A model generated the notes under the pieces. The model was not told the origin of the DNA, did no database searches, and saw nothing but the letters and a program-made list of their open reading frames with translations. A DNA stretch of 64,000 nt, from the NCBI RefSeq assembly GCF_943193175.1, contig NZ_CALPDF010000007.1:62001-126000 (forward strand), written 5' to 3'. A program made the position numbers and the translations under genes. Position 1 is the stretch's first letter, and the number at the start of each line of letters is the position of its first letter. Origin of the DNA: Neobacillus muris. Lineage in GTDB: Bacteria; Bacillota; Bacilli; Bacillales; Cytobacillaceae. Shown here piece by piece: positions 8,760-17,822 of this stretch.

Positions 8760-8842
8760 CCTTTAAGCGAAATTTATTCTATTATATCAAAATTGGGCCT
8801 ATCCCTTACATCACTTTTTACCAAGACGGTCTGGCAGTAATG

Positions 8843-8880
8843 TAAAAGCGTCCCGATCTTTGTTAGGACCGAGACGCTCA
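8843..8880 (-). terminator. Terminator of the 73-aa membrane protein gene
   Basis: Minus-strand stem AGCGTC...GACGCT followed by TTTTAC. Confidence 0.6.
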
Positions 8881-8890
8881 TTTCTTTTTA

Positions 8891-9112
8891 TTAAAAACTG
8901 CTATCTTCTTCCAACTCGTGTCTGTTGGTATACCAGTTTGTGATTTGTGATAGGATGGCAAAAACGGCGAAGAAATTCATCGCCCAAACGTTTATGAAGG
9001 GAGCTATTCCGCCAAACTCAATGGTAACATACCCTTTAAGCTTCATCACAATCATCGATTCAATAAAAACTAGGATAAATCCGACAGTACCCGCAATTGC
9101 AGCTCTAATCAC
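8891..9112 (-). CDS. 73-aa small membrane protein, unknown function
   Basis: Two predicted membrane segments (about residues 6-26 and 36-58) and a charged C-terminal tail (NRHELEEDSSF). The GTG start is chosen for its strong GGGGGAG ribosome binding site 7 nt upstream. It has its own terminator. I do not recognise the family. The 9121-9273 stretch upstream holds only AT-rich promoter-like DNA. Confidence 0.7.
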   Translation of the reverse strand: MIRAAIAGTVGFILVFIESMIVMKLKGYVTIEFGGIAPFINVWAMNFFAVFAILSQITNWYTNRHELEEDSSF

Positions 9113-9273
9113 TTTCTTCTCCCCCCAATGTTGGTATCATAATAATCATCAAAACAAAATTAAATTTGACAAATTTGTGAACATCTTATTCTCATTATAT
9201 AGCAGAGGGGGAGAAATCTACAACGAATTAGCTCATTAAATTTTTTTAATTTTACCACATTTTCATAAAAGCT

Positions 9274-9305
9274 AAAAAAAAAAACAGCCAATCAATTTGG
9301 CTGCC
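9274..9305 (-). terminator. Intrinsic terminator of the M20 gene
   Basis: CAGCCAA / TTGGCTG stem followed by eleven T on the minus strand. Confidence 0.9.
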
Positions 9306-9338
9306 TTTTGCAAATTTTCTATTTCAACTATGAGAGAC

Positions 9339-10526
9339 TTATTTCACAAATTTTAATGCGGCATTTACAAACATTTTTACCCCGATTTCTAAGGCATCCT
9401 CATCTATGGTAAAACGGGCATGGTGGTGCGGATAGGTGATTCCTTTTTCAGCATTGCCGGCGCCCACATAAAAGAACGCTCCTGGCGCCGCCTGCTGGAA
9501 CGCAGAAAAATCTTCTCCGCCCATATTGGCCGGGATTAGCTCCAATGTTTCCTTGCCAAACACATCTAAAACCGTTTCTTCAAGAACACGGGTAACTTCC
9601 TCATGATTGATCACTGGGTGATAACCGAAATCATATTTAAAATCATAAGAGGCCCCATGTGCATCTGTTATGCCTTTGATAATCCGTTCCATTAATCCGG
9701 GAACTGATTCCCTGAGCTTTTTATCAAAGCTGCGGACAGTGCCCATGATTTCTACTGTTCCAGGGATCACATTGTGGGTGGTACCTCCAACAAATTTAGC
9801 GACAGTTACTACCAGCGGCTCTAACGGATCTGTGCAGCGTGAAACGATATGCTGCAGGTTAGTCACTACCTGTGCTGCAACGGCAATGGAATCCACCGTT
9901 TGATGCGGCAGGGCAGCGTGTCCGCCTTTTCCTTTAACCGTAATATAGAAGGTATCTGGGGAAGCCATCATCGCTCCGTATTTGATGCCAACTTTTCCTA
10001 CCTCAAGCGGTGACCATAGATGAGCGCCAATCACGAAATCGACTCCCTCCATGACGCCGGCAGCCACCATTTCGGAACCTCCTCCAGGGAATAGCTCTTC
10101 ACCATGCTGGAAAAAGAATCGGATTTCACCTTTAATCTTGCTTTTGAATTGGCTAAGGATTTTTGCTGTACCAAGAAGTATGGATGTATGGCCGTCATGA
10201 CCACAGGCATGCATGACGCCTGGATTTTTTGACACAAATTCAAAGCTATTCTCCTCTTCAATTGGCAGTGCGTCCATGTCCGCACGGATTGCCAGCACTT
10301 TACCCGGTTCATTTCCGATTAATCGCGCCATCACACTAGTTTTGGTCGGACGGGAAAGCTCCAGATTGCCAAACGACTTTAACGTCTCATAAACAAATTG
10401 AGCTGTTTTTTCCTCTTGAAAGGAAAGCTCCGGATTTTGGTGCAAATATCGTCTCCAACGGATAATATCTTCTTTTACTTCATCCGTTAATTCAATTAAG
10501 CCCACTTCTGTATTTGCTGTCATCAT
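9339..10526 (-). CDS. M20 family amidohydrolase (N-acyl amino acid / hippurate hydrolase type)
   Basis: 395 aa. Zinc peptidase-like: metal-binding ACGHDGHTS (His and Asp ligands, about residues 108-116), HGEELFPGG (catalytic Glu, about 143), GAHLW, and a late NMGGEDFSAF plus HHARFTIDEDAL. The dimerisation domain spans about residues 185-300. Family members (YxeP, AmaA, HipO) deacylate N-acyl amino acids. It ends the peptide-use gene block on this strand, though a MITE and the DUF3899 gene separate it from the oligopeptide ABC operon. RBS AAGGGGGAG is a few nt before two consecutive ATGs; either could be used. Confidence 0.85.
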   Translation of the reverse strand: MMTANTEVGLIELTDEVKEDIIRWRRYLHQNPELSFQEEKTAQFVYETLKSFGNLELSRPTKTSVMARLIGNEPGKVLAIRADMDALPIEEENSFEFVSKNPGVMHACGHDGHTSILLGTAKILSQFKSKIKGEIRFFFQHGEELFPGGGSEMVAAGVMEGVDFVIGAHLWSPLEVGKVGIKYGAMMASPDTFYITVKGKGGHAALPHQTVDSIAVAAQVVTNLQHIVSRCTDPLEPLVVTVAKFVGGTTHNVIPGTVEIMGTVRSFDKKLRESVPGLMERIIKGITDAHGASYDFKYDFGYHPVINHEEVTRVLEETVLDVFGKETLELIPANMGGEDFSAFQQAAPGAFFYVGAGNAEKGITYPHHHARFTIDEDALEIGVKMFVNAALKFVK

Positions 10527-10559
10527 TCTCTCCCCCTTAAGATAAAGCTTTTAGTATAA

Positions 10560-10834
10560 GGCTCTGTTATAACTGAACGTTGATTTTCTGTGCTTGAAAA
10601 ATTAACGGAAAAATTCCGCTTATATTGGGAAATATGGGTATTTCCTTAAAAATAAGAGAGTTTTTTCCGTTTATTGTATCAAAATCAATGAATTTTGGCT
10701 TATTTAGAGCCGTTAAGCGGAATTTCTCCGCTTATATCGGCTTCTTAAGGTACCTCTATCTACAATAGACGGAAATTCTCCGCCTATTAATTCTCATACC
10801 TAGGCGAAAATCAACAATGAATCCTAACAGAGCC
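10560..10834. mobile_element. 275-bp MITE with TIRs and 8-bp target duplication
   Basis: Ends are perfect 10-bp inverted repeats, GGCTCTGTTA at the left and TAACAGAGCC at the right; weaker inverted similarity continues about 28 bp inward (GTTGATTTTC on both sides). The element is flanked on both sides by TAGTATAA (10552-10559 and 10835-10842), an 8-bp direct repeat as expected for a target-site duplication. Inside are several copies of a CGGAA.TTCTCCGC-type inverted motif. No coding capacity. An 8-bp duplication fits ISL3-like and some other transposase families; the mobiliser is not in the window. Confidence 0.85.
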
Positions 10835-11199
10835 TAGTATAAAATAAGGCCGCAAATGGATACGGCAATCGAGCTGGAACCAATTAGAAACGCCAAAACC
10901 ACCAGCTTGGCTGCCATTGCTTTCTTAAAAGATTGAAAGCGGTGATCCGCTTCAACCAGCTGGTCTGTCCGCTCCATCGCCCTTGGTTTTGGAGCAGCCA
11001 TCGAACCGATAATTCGAAACCCTTTGAAAAACAAGGATAAAAAGCCCGATTGAAAAATCACCATGATCGCCCAGACTAATAAACTGATAATCCCCACCAA
11101 GAAAGACTGGTTGATCCAATCAACTAAAGAAAGTCCTGATGCTGCTTTCACTCCTATCCAAATCAGTATGAACAAAAGAAAAACCATCGCTTTTTTCAT
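10834..11199 (-). CDS. DUF3899-like small membrane protein
   Basis: About 121 aa with three predicted membrane segments (roughly residues 3-20, 33-58 and 95-118) and the motif VIFQSGFLSLFFKGFR after the second, resembling the DUF3899 family of Bacillaceae. Function unknown. The second ATG is preferred because AGGAAGG lies 9 nt before it; the first ATG overlaps that RBS. The stop codon (complement of 10834-10836) spans the junction of the MITE right end and its target duplication, so the MITE may have changed the original C-terminus. Followed on this strand by the M20 gene. Confidence 0.6.
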   Translation of the reverse strand: MKKAMVFLLFILIWIGVKAASGLSLVDWINQSFLVGIISLLVWAIMVIFQSGFLSLFFKGFRIIGSMAAPKPRAMERTDQLVEADHRFQSFKKAMAAKLVVLAFLIGSSSIAVSICGLILY

Positions 11200-11254
11200 T
11201 TTTTCCATCCTTCCTGATGTACGATTATCTTTAAGTCTTATGACAAAAATGGAT

Positions 11255-11290
11255 AAGCAGACAGGAATTTGACTGCATCCTGTCTGCTTG
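11255..11290 (-). terminator. Hairpin after the peptide-binding protein gene
   Basis: AAGCAGACAGGA / TCCTGTCTGCTT stem. On the minus strand a weak ATTTTTGTC tail follows. It could end or attenuate the ABC operon before the DUF3899 gene. Confidence 0.6.
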
Positions 11291-11360
11291 TAAAGGTTTG
11301 TTCTATAGTCTATCGGATGATAAGGTTCGAAAGCTCGTAAACTTGGAAAACGAACCGTTC

Positions 11361-12992
11361 TTACTCAGAAACCTTTTTCGCATATCTTACATCCGGATAA
11401 CGGTTGTAAGGATAGATTACGCCTTCAAATTTTTGAGATGTTAAGTAAGTATTTGTGTAATGGTAGATTGGAACAAATGGAAGTTCATCCATTAATACTT
11501 TCTCCGCATCATGCATTAACTTGAAGTGTTCTTCTGGATCCTGAGCCGTTTTTCCTTGTGCCATTAAGCTGTCATATTGCTCATTTACCCAGCCAGTACG
11601 GTTGTTCGGGCTGTCTCCAAGATAGTAGTCTAGAATAACAGAAGGATCAAGCAATACGCCAATCCAGCCCATCCGAGCCATTTGGAAATTGCCTTGTGCA
11701 GTCGTATCCAAGTAAGTTTTCCACTCTTGATTTTCTAATTTAATATCGACGCCAAGGTTTTTCTTGTACATCTCTTGAACGGCTTCCGCAATTTTCTTGT
11801 GGTTTTCAGCCGTATTATAAAGCAGAGTTACTTCTGGAAGAGTTGTCCAGCCTTCTTCTTCCATACCCTCTTTTAATAGTTTTTTCGCTTCAGCAGCATT
11901 CTCTTTGAAGTAGTCGCCGCCTTCTTTACGGAAGTCACCGTCTGGAGTTTCAACACCGCTTGGCACGAATGAATATGCAGGAATCTCTCCAGCCTTTGTT
12001 ACATTCTTTGTTAAAGTTTCGCGATCAAGTGCCAAGTTAAAGGCACGGCGGATTTTCTCATTTGTAAAAGGTGCCTTAGTTACATTAAACATGTACATAT
12101 AAGTTCCGAAATATGGAGTATTCTTATATTCTTTGTTGTTTTTCTCTTGTTCGATTACATCAGTAGGCAAGGTTTGAATTAAATCAAGCTCACCTGTTTT
12201 GTACATTTGATAATAAGTAGTCGCATCTGGAACCATTTTCCAGGTAACTTTTGTTAAATTAACCTTTTTGCTATCATAGTAGTTTTCGTTTTTGGCCACT
12301 ACGACATCGCTGTCATGCTTCCATTCAGACATTTTGAATGGACCGTTTGACACATAGCCTTCAGCTTCTGCTGCCCAGTTTTTATTGCTTTCAACAAGCT
12401 CCTTCTTCACTGGGTAGAACGTCCACATGGTCAATAATTCATTAAAGTAACCTAGTGGTGCAGCTAATTCAACGACTAGAGTTTTATCATCCTGTGCTTT
12501 TACACCGACATTTTCAGCAGGCCCTTTGCCTTTGTTGTAGTCCTCAGCACCCTTTAGATAATAAAGATAGAAGGCAAATTGGCTTCCTGTTTCAGGATTT
12601 AATACACGTTTCCACGCATATTCGAAGTCTTGAGCCGTTACAGGTGTTCCATCTGACCATTTTGCATCATCACGAAGAGTAAAGGTATAAGTTTTGCCGT
12701 CATCGGAAACTTTAACATCTTTAGCTGTTCCAAGAACCGCATTTCCCTTTTCATCCTTTTTGTACAATCCTTCAAAGATATGATCCAGCACCCATCCAGA
12801 TGTTGTATCAGTTGCCATCGCCGGATCAATGGCAGGCGGTTCAGAGATGGCGTTTAGAGTAAGTTCCTGTTTCACATTTTCGGCACCTTCTTTTTTAGAG
12901 CCAGATGCATTATCGGCATCACTTCCGCCGCAGCCTGCCAGCGCAGTACTGATTAGAAGCGAAGCAGCAATAGCTGTTAACCACTTTTTCAT
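11361..12992 (-). CDS. Peptide ABC transporter substrate-binding lipoprotein (OppA/DppE type)
   Basis: 543 aa. Signal peptide with lipobox LAGC (Cys about residue 21), then an SBP_bac_5 domain with typical DPAMATDTTSGWVLDHIFEGLY near the N-terminus and the DAEKVLMDELPFVPIYHY region near the end. It binds oligopeptides or dipeptides outside the membrane and delivers them to the permeases. It is the last gene of the ABC operon, 21 nt after the second ATPase. RBS GGGAGG lies 8 nt from ATG. An internal RNA-processing or extra promoter may raise its level, but none was identified. Confidence 0.93.
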   Translation of the reverse strand: MKKWLTAIAASLLISTALAGCGGSDADNASGSKKEGAENVKQELTLNAISEPPAIDPAMATDTTSGWVLDHIFEGLYKKDEKGNAVLGTAKDVKVSDDGKTYTFTLRDDAKWSDGTPVTAQDFEYAWKRVLNPETGSQFAFYLYYLKGAEDYNKGKGPAENVGVKAQDDKTLVVELAAPLGYFNELLTMWTFYPVKKELVESNKNWAAEAEGYVSNGPFKMSEWKHDSDVVVAKNENYYDSKKVNLTKVTWKMVPDATTYYQMYKTGELDLIQTLPTDVIEQEKNNKEYKNTPYFGTYMYMFNVTKAPFTNEKIRRAFNLALDRETLTKNVTKAGEIPAYSFVPSGVETPDGDFRKEGGDYFKENAAEAKKLLKEGMEEEGWTTLPEVTLLYNTAENHKKIAEAVQEMYKKNLGVDIKLENQEWKTYLDTTAQGNFQMARMGWIGVLLDPSVILDYYLGDSPNNRTGWVNEQYDSLMAQGKTAQDPEEHFKLMHDAEKVLMDELPFVPIYHYTNTYLTSQKFEGVIYPYNRYPDVRYAKKVSE

Positions 12993-13013
12993 GGTTGTTC
13001 CTCCCTTTTTTGT

Positions 13014-13967
13014 TTAGTTATATAGATGGCATGCTGTCCAATGATTGCTCCGGACTTCTTTCCAGACTGGAGCGGCCTCAGAACATATAGACATGGCATG
13101 CGGACATCTTGTACGGAATCGGCATCCGCTTGGCGGGTTAACGGGGCTTGGCGGGTCACCCGCCAGCACAATCCGTTCTCTCTTTTTGGCTCTTGGATCT
13201 GCCACCGGAATCGCCGACAATAAAGCCTGTGTGTAAGGATGAAGCGGCTCTGCAAATAAATCATCACTGCTGGCCAGTTCCATCATTTTTCCTAAATACA
13301 TAACCCCGATCCGGTCACTGATGTGCTTCACCATACTCAGGTCATGGGCAATAAATAAATAGGTTAATCCTTCTGTTTCCTTCAGGTCCTCGAGCAAGTT
13401 CACTACCTGTGCCTGAATGGACACGTCCAAAGCCGCTATCGGTTCATCCGCCACAATAAATTTTGGCTGGACGGCCAACGCCCGGGCAATGCCGATCCGC
13501 TGCCTCTGCCCGCCGCTAAACTCATGTGAGTACCGTTTCGCATGCTCTGGCACTAACCCTACCCGGTCAAGGAGATCATAAATCCTCTCTTGCCGCTCTT
13601 TGCCTTTGGCCAGGCCATGGGCATCGATACCTTCTGCAATGATGTCGCCAACGCGCATCCGCGGGTTTAAGGAAGCATACGGATCTTGGAAAATAATTTG
13701 CATTTCTCGGTTGACGATGCTTTTTTCTTTCTTGTTTAGCGATGCTACATCGACGCCATTGTAAATGATTTTCCCTTCGGTCGGCGCTTGTAGGCCGACT
13801 ACCGTTTTCCCGAGAGTGGACTTGCCGCTTCCGCTCTCCCCTACGAGGCCGAATGTTTCGCCTTTTTTGATAAATAGTGATATATCATCAACGGACTTAA
13901 CCGATTGATCCTTGCTTATAGAAAAATACTTTTTTAAACCCTCCACTTGGAGCAGTGATTCACTCAT
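13014..13967 (-). CDS. Oligopeptide/dipeptide ABC transporter ATPase (OppF/DppF type)
   Basis: 317 aa. Walker [10 protein letters not shown] (about residues 42-50), signature FSGGQRQR (about 153), Walker B VADEP followed by IAALDVS where ISALDVS is usual. The C-terminal oligopeptide/dipeptide-transporter extension has Cys residues GCRFRTRCPHAMSIC...C that in relatives can hold an iron-sulfur cluster. Pairs with the upstream OppD-type ATPase; the ATG overlaps its stop by 4 nt, indicating translational coupling. Confidence 0.93.
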   Translation of the reverse strand: MSESLLQVEGLKKYFSISKDQSVKSVDDISLFIKKGETFGLVGESGSGKSTLGKTVVGLQAPTEGKIIYNGVDVASLNKKEKSIVNREMQIIFQDPYASLNPRMRVGDIIAEGIDAHGLAKGKERQERIYDLLDRVGLVPEHAKRYSHEFSGGQRQRIGIARALAVQPKFIVADEPIAALDVSIQAQVVNLLEDLKETEGLTYLFIAHDLSMVKHISDRIGVMYLGKMMELASSDDLFAEPLHPYTQALLSAIPVADPRAKKRERIVLAGDPPSPVNPPSGCRFRTRCPHAMSICSEAAPVWKEVRSNHWTACHLYN

Positions 13968-14983
13968 TTTTGAACCCTCCCTGCTGCGATTTCGATTTCT
14001 GCCATTGACGCTCGAGGGTCATTTAACCAGCATTTAGCCGTATGGCCGCTTTCCACCTCAAATGCAGGCGGCATTTCTCCTAAACAGATTTCCATCGCAT
14101 AAGGGCATCTTGGTGCAAATGGGCAGCCCTTCGGCGGAGAAAATAAATCTGGCGGTGAGCCTTCAATCGGTACAAGCCGCTCTTTTCCTTCTGCCTGAGG
14201 GTTTGGTCTTGACGCCATCAATCCCCATGTATAAGGATGTTTAGGGTTGGCAAATACTTCTTCCACTGTTCCGGTTTCCACCATCATGCCGGCGTACATC
14301 ACGATGACGCGTTCAGCTGTCTCCGCCACCACTCCCAAGTCGTGGGTGATGAGGATAATCGCCGTGTTCATCTTATCCCGCAGGTCCTTCATCAAATCAA
14401 GAACCTGGGCTTGAATGGTCACGTCCAAGGCTGTTGTCGGTTCATCGGCAATCAGCAGCTCTGGATTGCAGGCAAGGGCAATCGCGATCATGACACGCTG
14501 CCGCATACCGCCGCTGAATTCATGCGGATATTGATTGTAACGTTCCTCGGGATTTGGAATCCCTACTAATTTAATCATCTCGATGGCACGCTTTTTGGCG
14601 TCCGCTTTACTAAGATGCTGGTGGACGATCAGTCCCTCTTCAATTTGCTTGCCGATTTTCATTGTTGGGTTCAAAGACGTCATCGGGTCTTGGAAGACCA
14701 TACTAATCTTGGAACCTTTTACTTTTTGGAACTCCCGTTTTGATAGTTTAAGAAGATCCTTATTATCAAACAAAACTTGTCCATTTTTAATTTTGCCGGG
14801 CGGAGTCGGAATCAAGCCCATAATCGATTGGACCGTTACACTTTTTCCGCTGCCGCTTTCCCCTACGATTGCGACAATCTCTCCCTTGTCCACATGAAAC
14901 GATACATTTCGGACAGCCTTTACTTCGCCGCCGTATGTTTTAAAATTCACTTCCAGGTTTTTAACATCAAGTAAATGAGACAT
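13964..14983 (-). CDS. Oligopeptide/dipeptide ABC transporter ATPase (OppD/DppD type)
   Basis: 339 aa. Walker A GESGSGKS near residue 40, signature FSGGMRQRV near 160, Walker [15 protein letters not shown]-terminal extension with [15 protein letters not shown]. The start is the ATG six nt after AGGAGGT; a TTG one codon upstream also exists. Lies 11 nt after the permease gene. Supplies energy for the peptide importer together with the OppF-type partner. Confidence 0.93.
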   Translation of the reverse strand: MSHLLDVKNLEVNFKTYGGEVKAVRNVSFHVDKGEIVAIVGESGSGKSVTVQSIMGLIPTPPGKIKNGQVLFDNKDLLKLSKREFQKVKGSKISMVFQDPMTSLNPTMKIGKQIEEGLIVHQHLSKADAKKRAIEMIKLVGIPNPEERYNQYPHEFSGGMRQRVMIAIALACNPELLIADEPTTALDVTIQAQVLDLMKDLRDKMNTAIILITHDLGVVAETAERVIVMYAGMMVETGTVEEVFANPKHPYTWGLMASRPNPQAEGKERLVPIEGSPPDLFSPPKGCPFAPRCPYAMEICLGEMPPAFEVESGHTAKCWLNDPRASMAEIEIAAGRVQK

Positions 14984-14996
14984 CAAGCCACCTCCT

Positions 14997-15941
14997 TTAT
15001 TTGCGATTTCGTGGATCTAATGCGTCCTGTAATCCATCCCCAAAGGCATTAAAGGCAAACATCGTAAGTGAAATCATGAATGCCGGGAAGAACAAGCGCC
15101 ACCACTGGCCGCTCAAGATAACCCCTAACGAATCGTTGGCCATTGTTCCCCAGCTGGCGAATGGCGCTTGAACACCAAGGCCCAGGAAGCTTAGGAATGA
15201 CTCTGAAAAGATTGCTTGCGGGATGGTAAATGTTAGATTAACAATAATAATGCCCAATGTATTTGGAATGAGATGGCGAAGAATAATTTTCGCATGAGAT
15301 GTACCAAGCTTTTCAGCAGCAAGGACATAATCCTGGGACTTAAGCTGCAGGACTTGTCCCCGTGTAAGCCGGGCCATTCCTACCCATCCAGTTACCGAAA
15401 GGGCAATGACAATCGTCGTAATCCCTGGCTCCATAATCACCATTAACAAAATCACGACTAATAAATAGGGAATACCATAAAGAATCTCGACAATCCTCAT
15501 AATGATCGTATCCACCCTGTCACCCAGCTTGCTTCGGCCAGCCATGTAACCGGCGATGCCTCCGACAGTAACCCCGATCACTAAGTCGATCATCGCGGCG
15601 ATGATTCCAATGGCAAGGGATACGCGGGCGCCATACCAGGTTCTTGACCAAACATCGCGGCCTAAATCATCTGATCCAAACCAATGCTTTCCGTCAGGTG
15701 CCATATTTGCGTTTAATAGGTCTTGCTCCGTAGGGCTGAACTTGACCATCATTGGGCCAAATATCGCAAAAAAGATAATGATGATTAGCAGCGAAGCGCC
15801 CAGCACTGCCAGCTTATTTTTCAAAATGTTTAATACCGTTTCCTTCCAGACACTTAAGGAAGGACGCTGAATGGTTTCTGTTGCCTTTGCATCAGGAGAA
15901 ACCGGTCTAAACAGATTATTTTCCATTGAATTTGTCTGCAT
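14997..15941 (-). CDS. Peptide ABC transporter permease (OppC/DppC type)
   Basis: 314 aa. An N-terminal cytoplasmic tail is followed by six membrane segments. The periplasmic-type signature HWFGSDDLGRDVWSRTWYGAR lies after TM1, and the EAA loop AAEKLGTSHAKIILRHLIPN contacts the ATPases. It ends DALDPRNRK as in DppC/OppC. Starts 2 nt after the partner permease stop. Confidence 0.93.
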   Translation of the reverse strand: MQTNSMENNLFRPVSPDAKATETIQRPSLSVWKETVLNILKNKLAVLGASLLIIIIFFAIFGPMMVKFSPTEQDLLNANMAPDGKHWFGSDDLGRDVWSRTWYGARVSLAIGIIAAMIDLVIGVTVGGIAGYMAGRSKLGDRVDTIIMRIVEILYGIPYLLVVILLMVIMEPGITTIVIALSVTGWVGMARLTRGQVLQLKSQDYVLAAEKLGTSHAKIILRHLIPNTLGIIIVNLTFTIPQAIFSESFLSFLGLGVQAPFASWGTMANDSLGVILSGQWWRLFFPAFMISLTMFAFNAFGDGLQDALDPRNRK

Positions 15942-15943
15942 TC

Positions 15944-16879
15944 TCAGTTCCCCCCACTTGTTAATTTGATTCTCGGGTCAATCAATCGGTACGAGATGTC
16001 GATTAGGAACAGAATCACGACTAACACCGTACTGTAAAAGATAGTTGTTCCCATGATCACCGGATAATCCCGGTTAAAGATGCCATCAACGAAATATTTT
16101 CCTAATCCCGGAATGGCGAATATTTTCTCGATGACAAATGTCCCTGTAATTAAGGTAACGGCCAGCGGGCCAATAAAGGTAATGACTGGAAGGATGGCGT
16201 TGCGGATTCCATGCTTTAAAACAATCTTAAAGGTGGATAACCCTTTCGCATCCGCTGTTTTGATGTAGTTCTGGTTCATGACGTCAATCATGCTGGAGCG
16301 CATAAACCTGGCAATAACCGCTAATGGCGATAAAGCAAGAGCGACAGATGGCAGGATGGTGTGATCCCATGTTCCCCAAGATGCTACCGGAAGCATCTGC
16401 CACTCAACCGCAAAGTACTTGATTAACAACGGTGCCAGAATAAAGCTTGGGACAGAAATCCCTAGAATAGCGATCATCATGGCCACAAAATCAATTGCTC
16501 GATTATGATAAAGCGCAGCGATAATGCCTAAAATCAATCCAAAAACAAGGGCGATCACCAGTGCTTGAATCCCAAGTGTTGAGGAGACTGGAATCCCATC
16601 AGAAATGATGTCATTAACGGATCTTGTTTCCGATTTAATCGATGGTCCTAAATCAAGCTTGGCAAGATCTTTCATATATAACGCATATTGAACAGGGAGA
16701 GGCTCATCCAAGTGGTACTTCGCTCTAATATTCGCCAGCACTTCTTCCGGCAATACATTTGCATCAGAAGCAAATGGATCTCCCGGAATACTTTTCATAA
16801 TGACAAAGGTTAACGTGATAATGACCCAAATGGTTAACAGCATCATGAGTATTCTTTTGATGATATACATTCCATTCAC
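15944..16879 (-). CDS. Peptide ABC transporter permease (OppB/DppB type)
   Basis: 311 aa, six membrane segments. N-terminal MYIIKRILMMLLTIWVIITL and the PGDPF motif after TM1 are typical, as is the EAA loop TADAKGLSTFKIVLKHGIRN. First transporter gene of the operon, 19 nt after dppA, as in the dpp operon of B. subtilis where dppA precedes the permeases. Confidence 0.93.
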   Translation of the reverse strand: MNGMYIIKRILMMLLTIWVIITLTFVIMKSIPGDPFASDANVLPEEVLANIRAKYHLDEPLPVQYALYMKDLAKLDLGPSIKSETRSVNDIISDGIPVSSTLGIQALVIALVFGLILGIIAALYHNRAIDFVAMMIAILGISVPSFILAPLLIKYFAVEWQMLPVASWGTWDHTILPSVALALSPLAVIARFMRSSMIDVMNQNYIKTADAKGLSTFKIVLKHGIRNAILPVITFIGPLAVTLITGTFVIEKIFAIPGLGKYFVDGIFNRDYPVIMGTTIFYSTVLVVILFLIDISYRLIDPRIKLTSGGN

Positions 16880-16898
16880 CTCCTAAATTTGAACGAAA

Positions 16899-17747
16899 TT
16901 ATGCATTCACGGATCCTAAAACGCCATTGGTGGCTGTCATAGCAATAATGGCACAGCCCCACATATGCTTGTAGGCAGTTACGATATCCTCACAAGTAAA
17001 CCGGATATTCTTTGGTCCTGTCAGCTCCACCGTTGGAAGCGTGGTAGTCATTTTCGCCTGCTGCGGCCCCTTCAGCTCGATGTCAAAGGTAACGGGTCCT
17101 TCAAATGTCATCGGTTTAAAAGTCCCTGTTTTTTTAACAGCCGCTTCTGCTTTGGTACGGATTTCTGCACGGGCCACTTCAGGATGAAGCAATTCTGCCG
17201 CAAACCGGTCAACAGCTCGTTTTGTAACCGCCGCTTCGACATCAGGCAAGGTTTCTTTGACTTCTCTCACATAGGCATCGTCGCCGCTGATGAAGATGGC
17301 CGGTACCCCGAATGCGCCAGCAACCAGCGTATTCATTTCCGTTTCTCCGACTACTTTTCCATTGATTTTCATTTCGTTGATACAAATGCCGGCAAGTGTA
17401 TGGCTGATGACGGTTACATCCGAACCGCCTTCACGGCCATGATGGCCAACGAACATAATGCCATCGAATGTGTCATCAAGTCCTTCGAGCTGGCACATGA
17501 CACGGTTGCTGCCGGAGACTAGGCGGGCACGGGGATCCAGCTCCTCTATTAAAATATTGGACATGTTGCCATGGCCGTCTGCCACGACTACTTCTGTCGC
17601 TCCCCCATTGAACGCTCCCTCTATGGCGGCATTCACATCTGCAGTCATTAATTTACGGAACCGCTGGTACTCGGAATTTGTTTTTAGCTGCTGATTGGTG
17701 GCTACCCCTGAAATGCCCTCCATATCGGCTGAAATAAATATTTTCAT
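16899..17747 (-). CDS. dppA: M55 D-aminopeptidase DppA
   Basis: 282 aa. Zinc-dependent D-amino-acid-specific aminopeptidase, known as a self-compartmentalising decamer in B. subtilis. Seen: MKIFISADMEGISGV with the metal-binding Asp-x-Glu at residues 8-10, the ADGHGN motif, FVGHHGREG and the late HMWGCAIIAM. Likely releases D-Ala from D-Ala-containing peptides. Chosen start is the ATG preceded by GGGAG at 8 nt; six upstream in-frame codons lack a good RBS. Directly precedes the permease gene, matching the known dppABCDE order. Confidence 0.9.
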   Translation of the reverse strand: MKIFISADMEGISGVATNQQLKTNSEYQRFRKLMTADVNAAIEGAFNGGATEVVVADGHGNMSNILIEELDPRARLVSGSNRVMCQLEGLDDTFDGIMFVGHHGREGGSDVTVISHTLAGICINEMKINGKVVGETEMNTLVAGAFGVPAIFISGDDAYVREVKETLPDVEAAVTKRAVDRFAAELLHPEVARAEIRTKAEAAVKKTGTFKPMTFEGPVTFDIELKGPQQAKMTTTLPTVELTGPKNIRFTCEDIVTAYKHMWGCAIIAMTATNGVLGSVNA

Positions 17748-17822
17748 ATTAAAAACTCCCATCAATTAAATTTAAATATTATGAAACTAACATTTACAGT
17801 TTTTCATTTCACTATCAATCTT

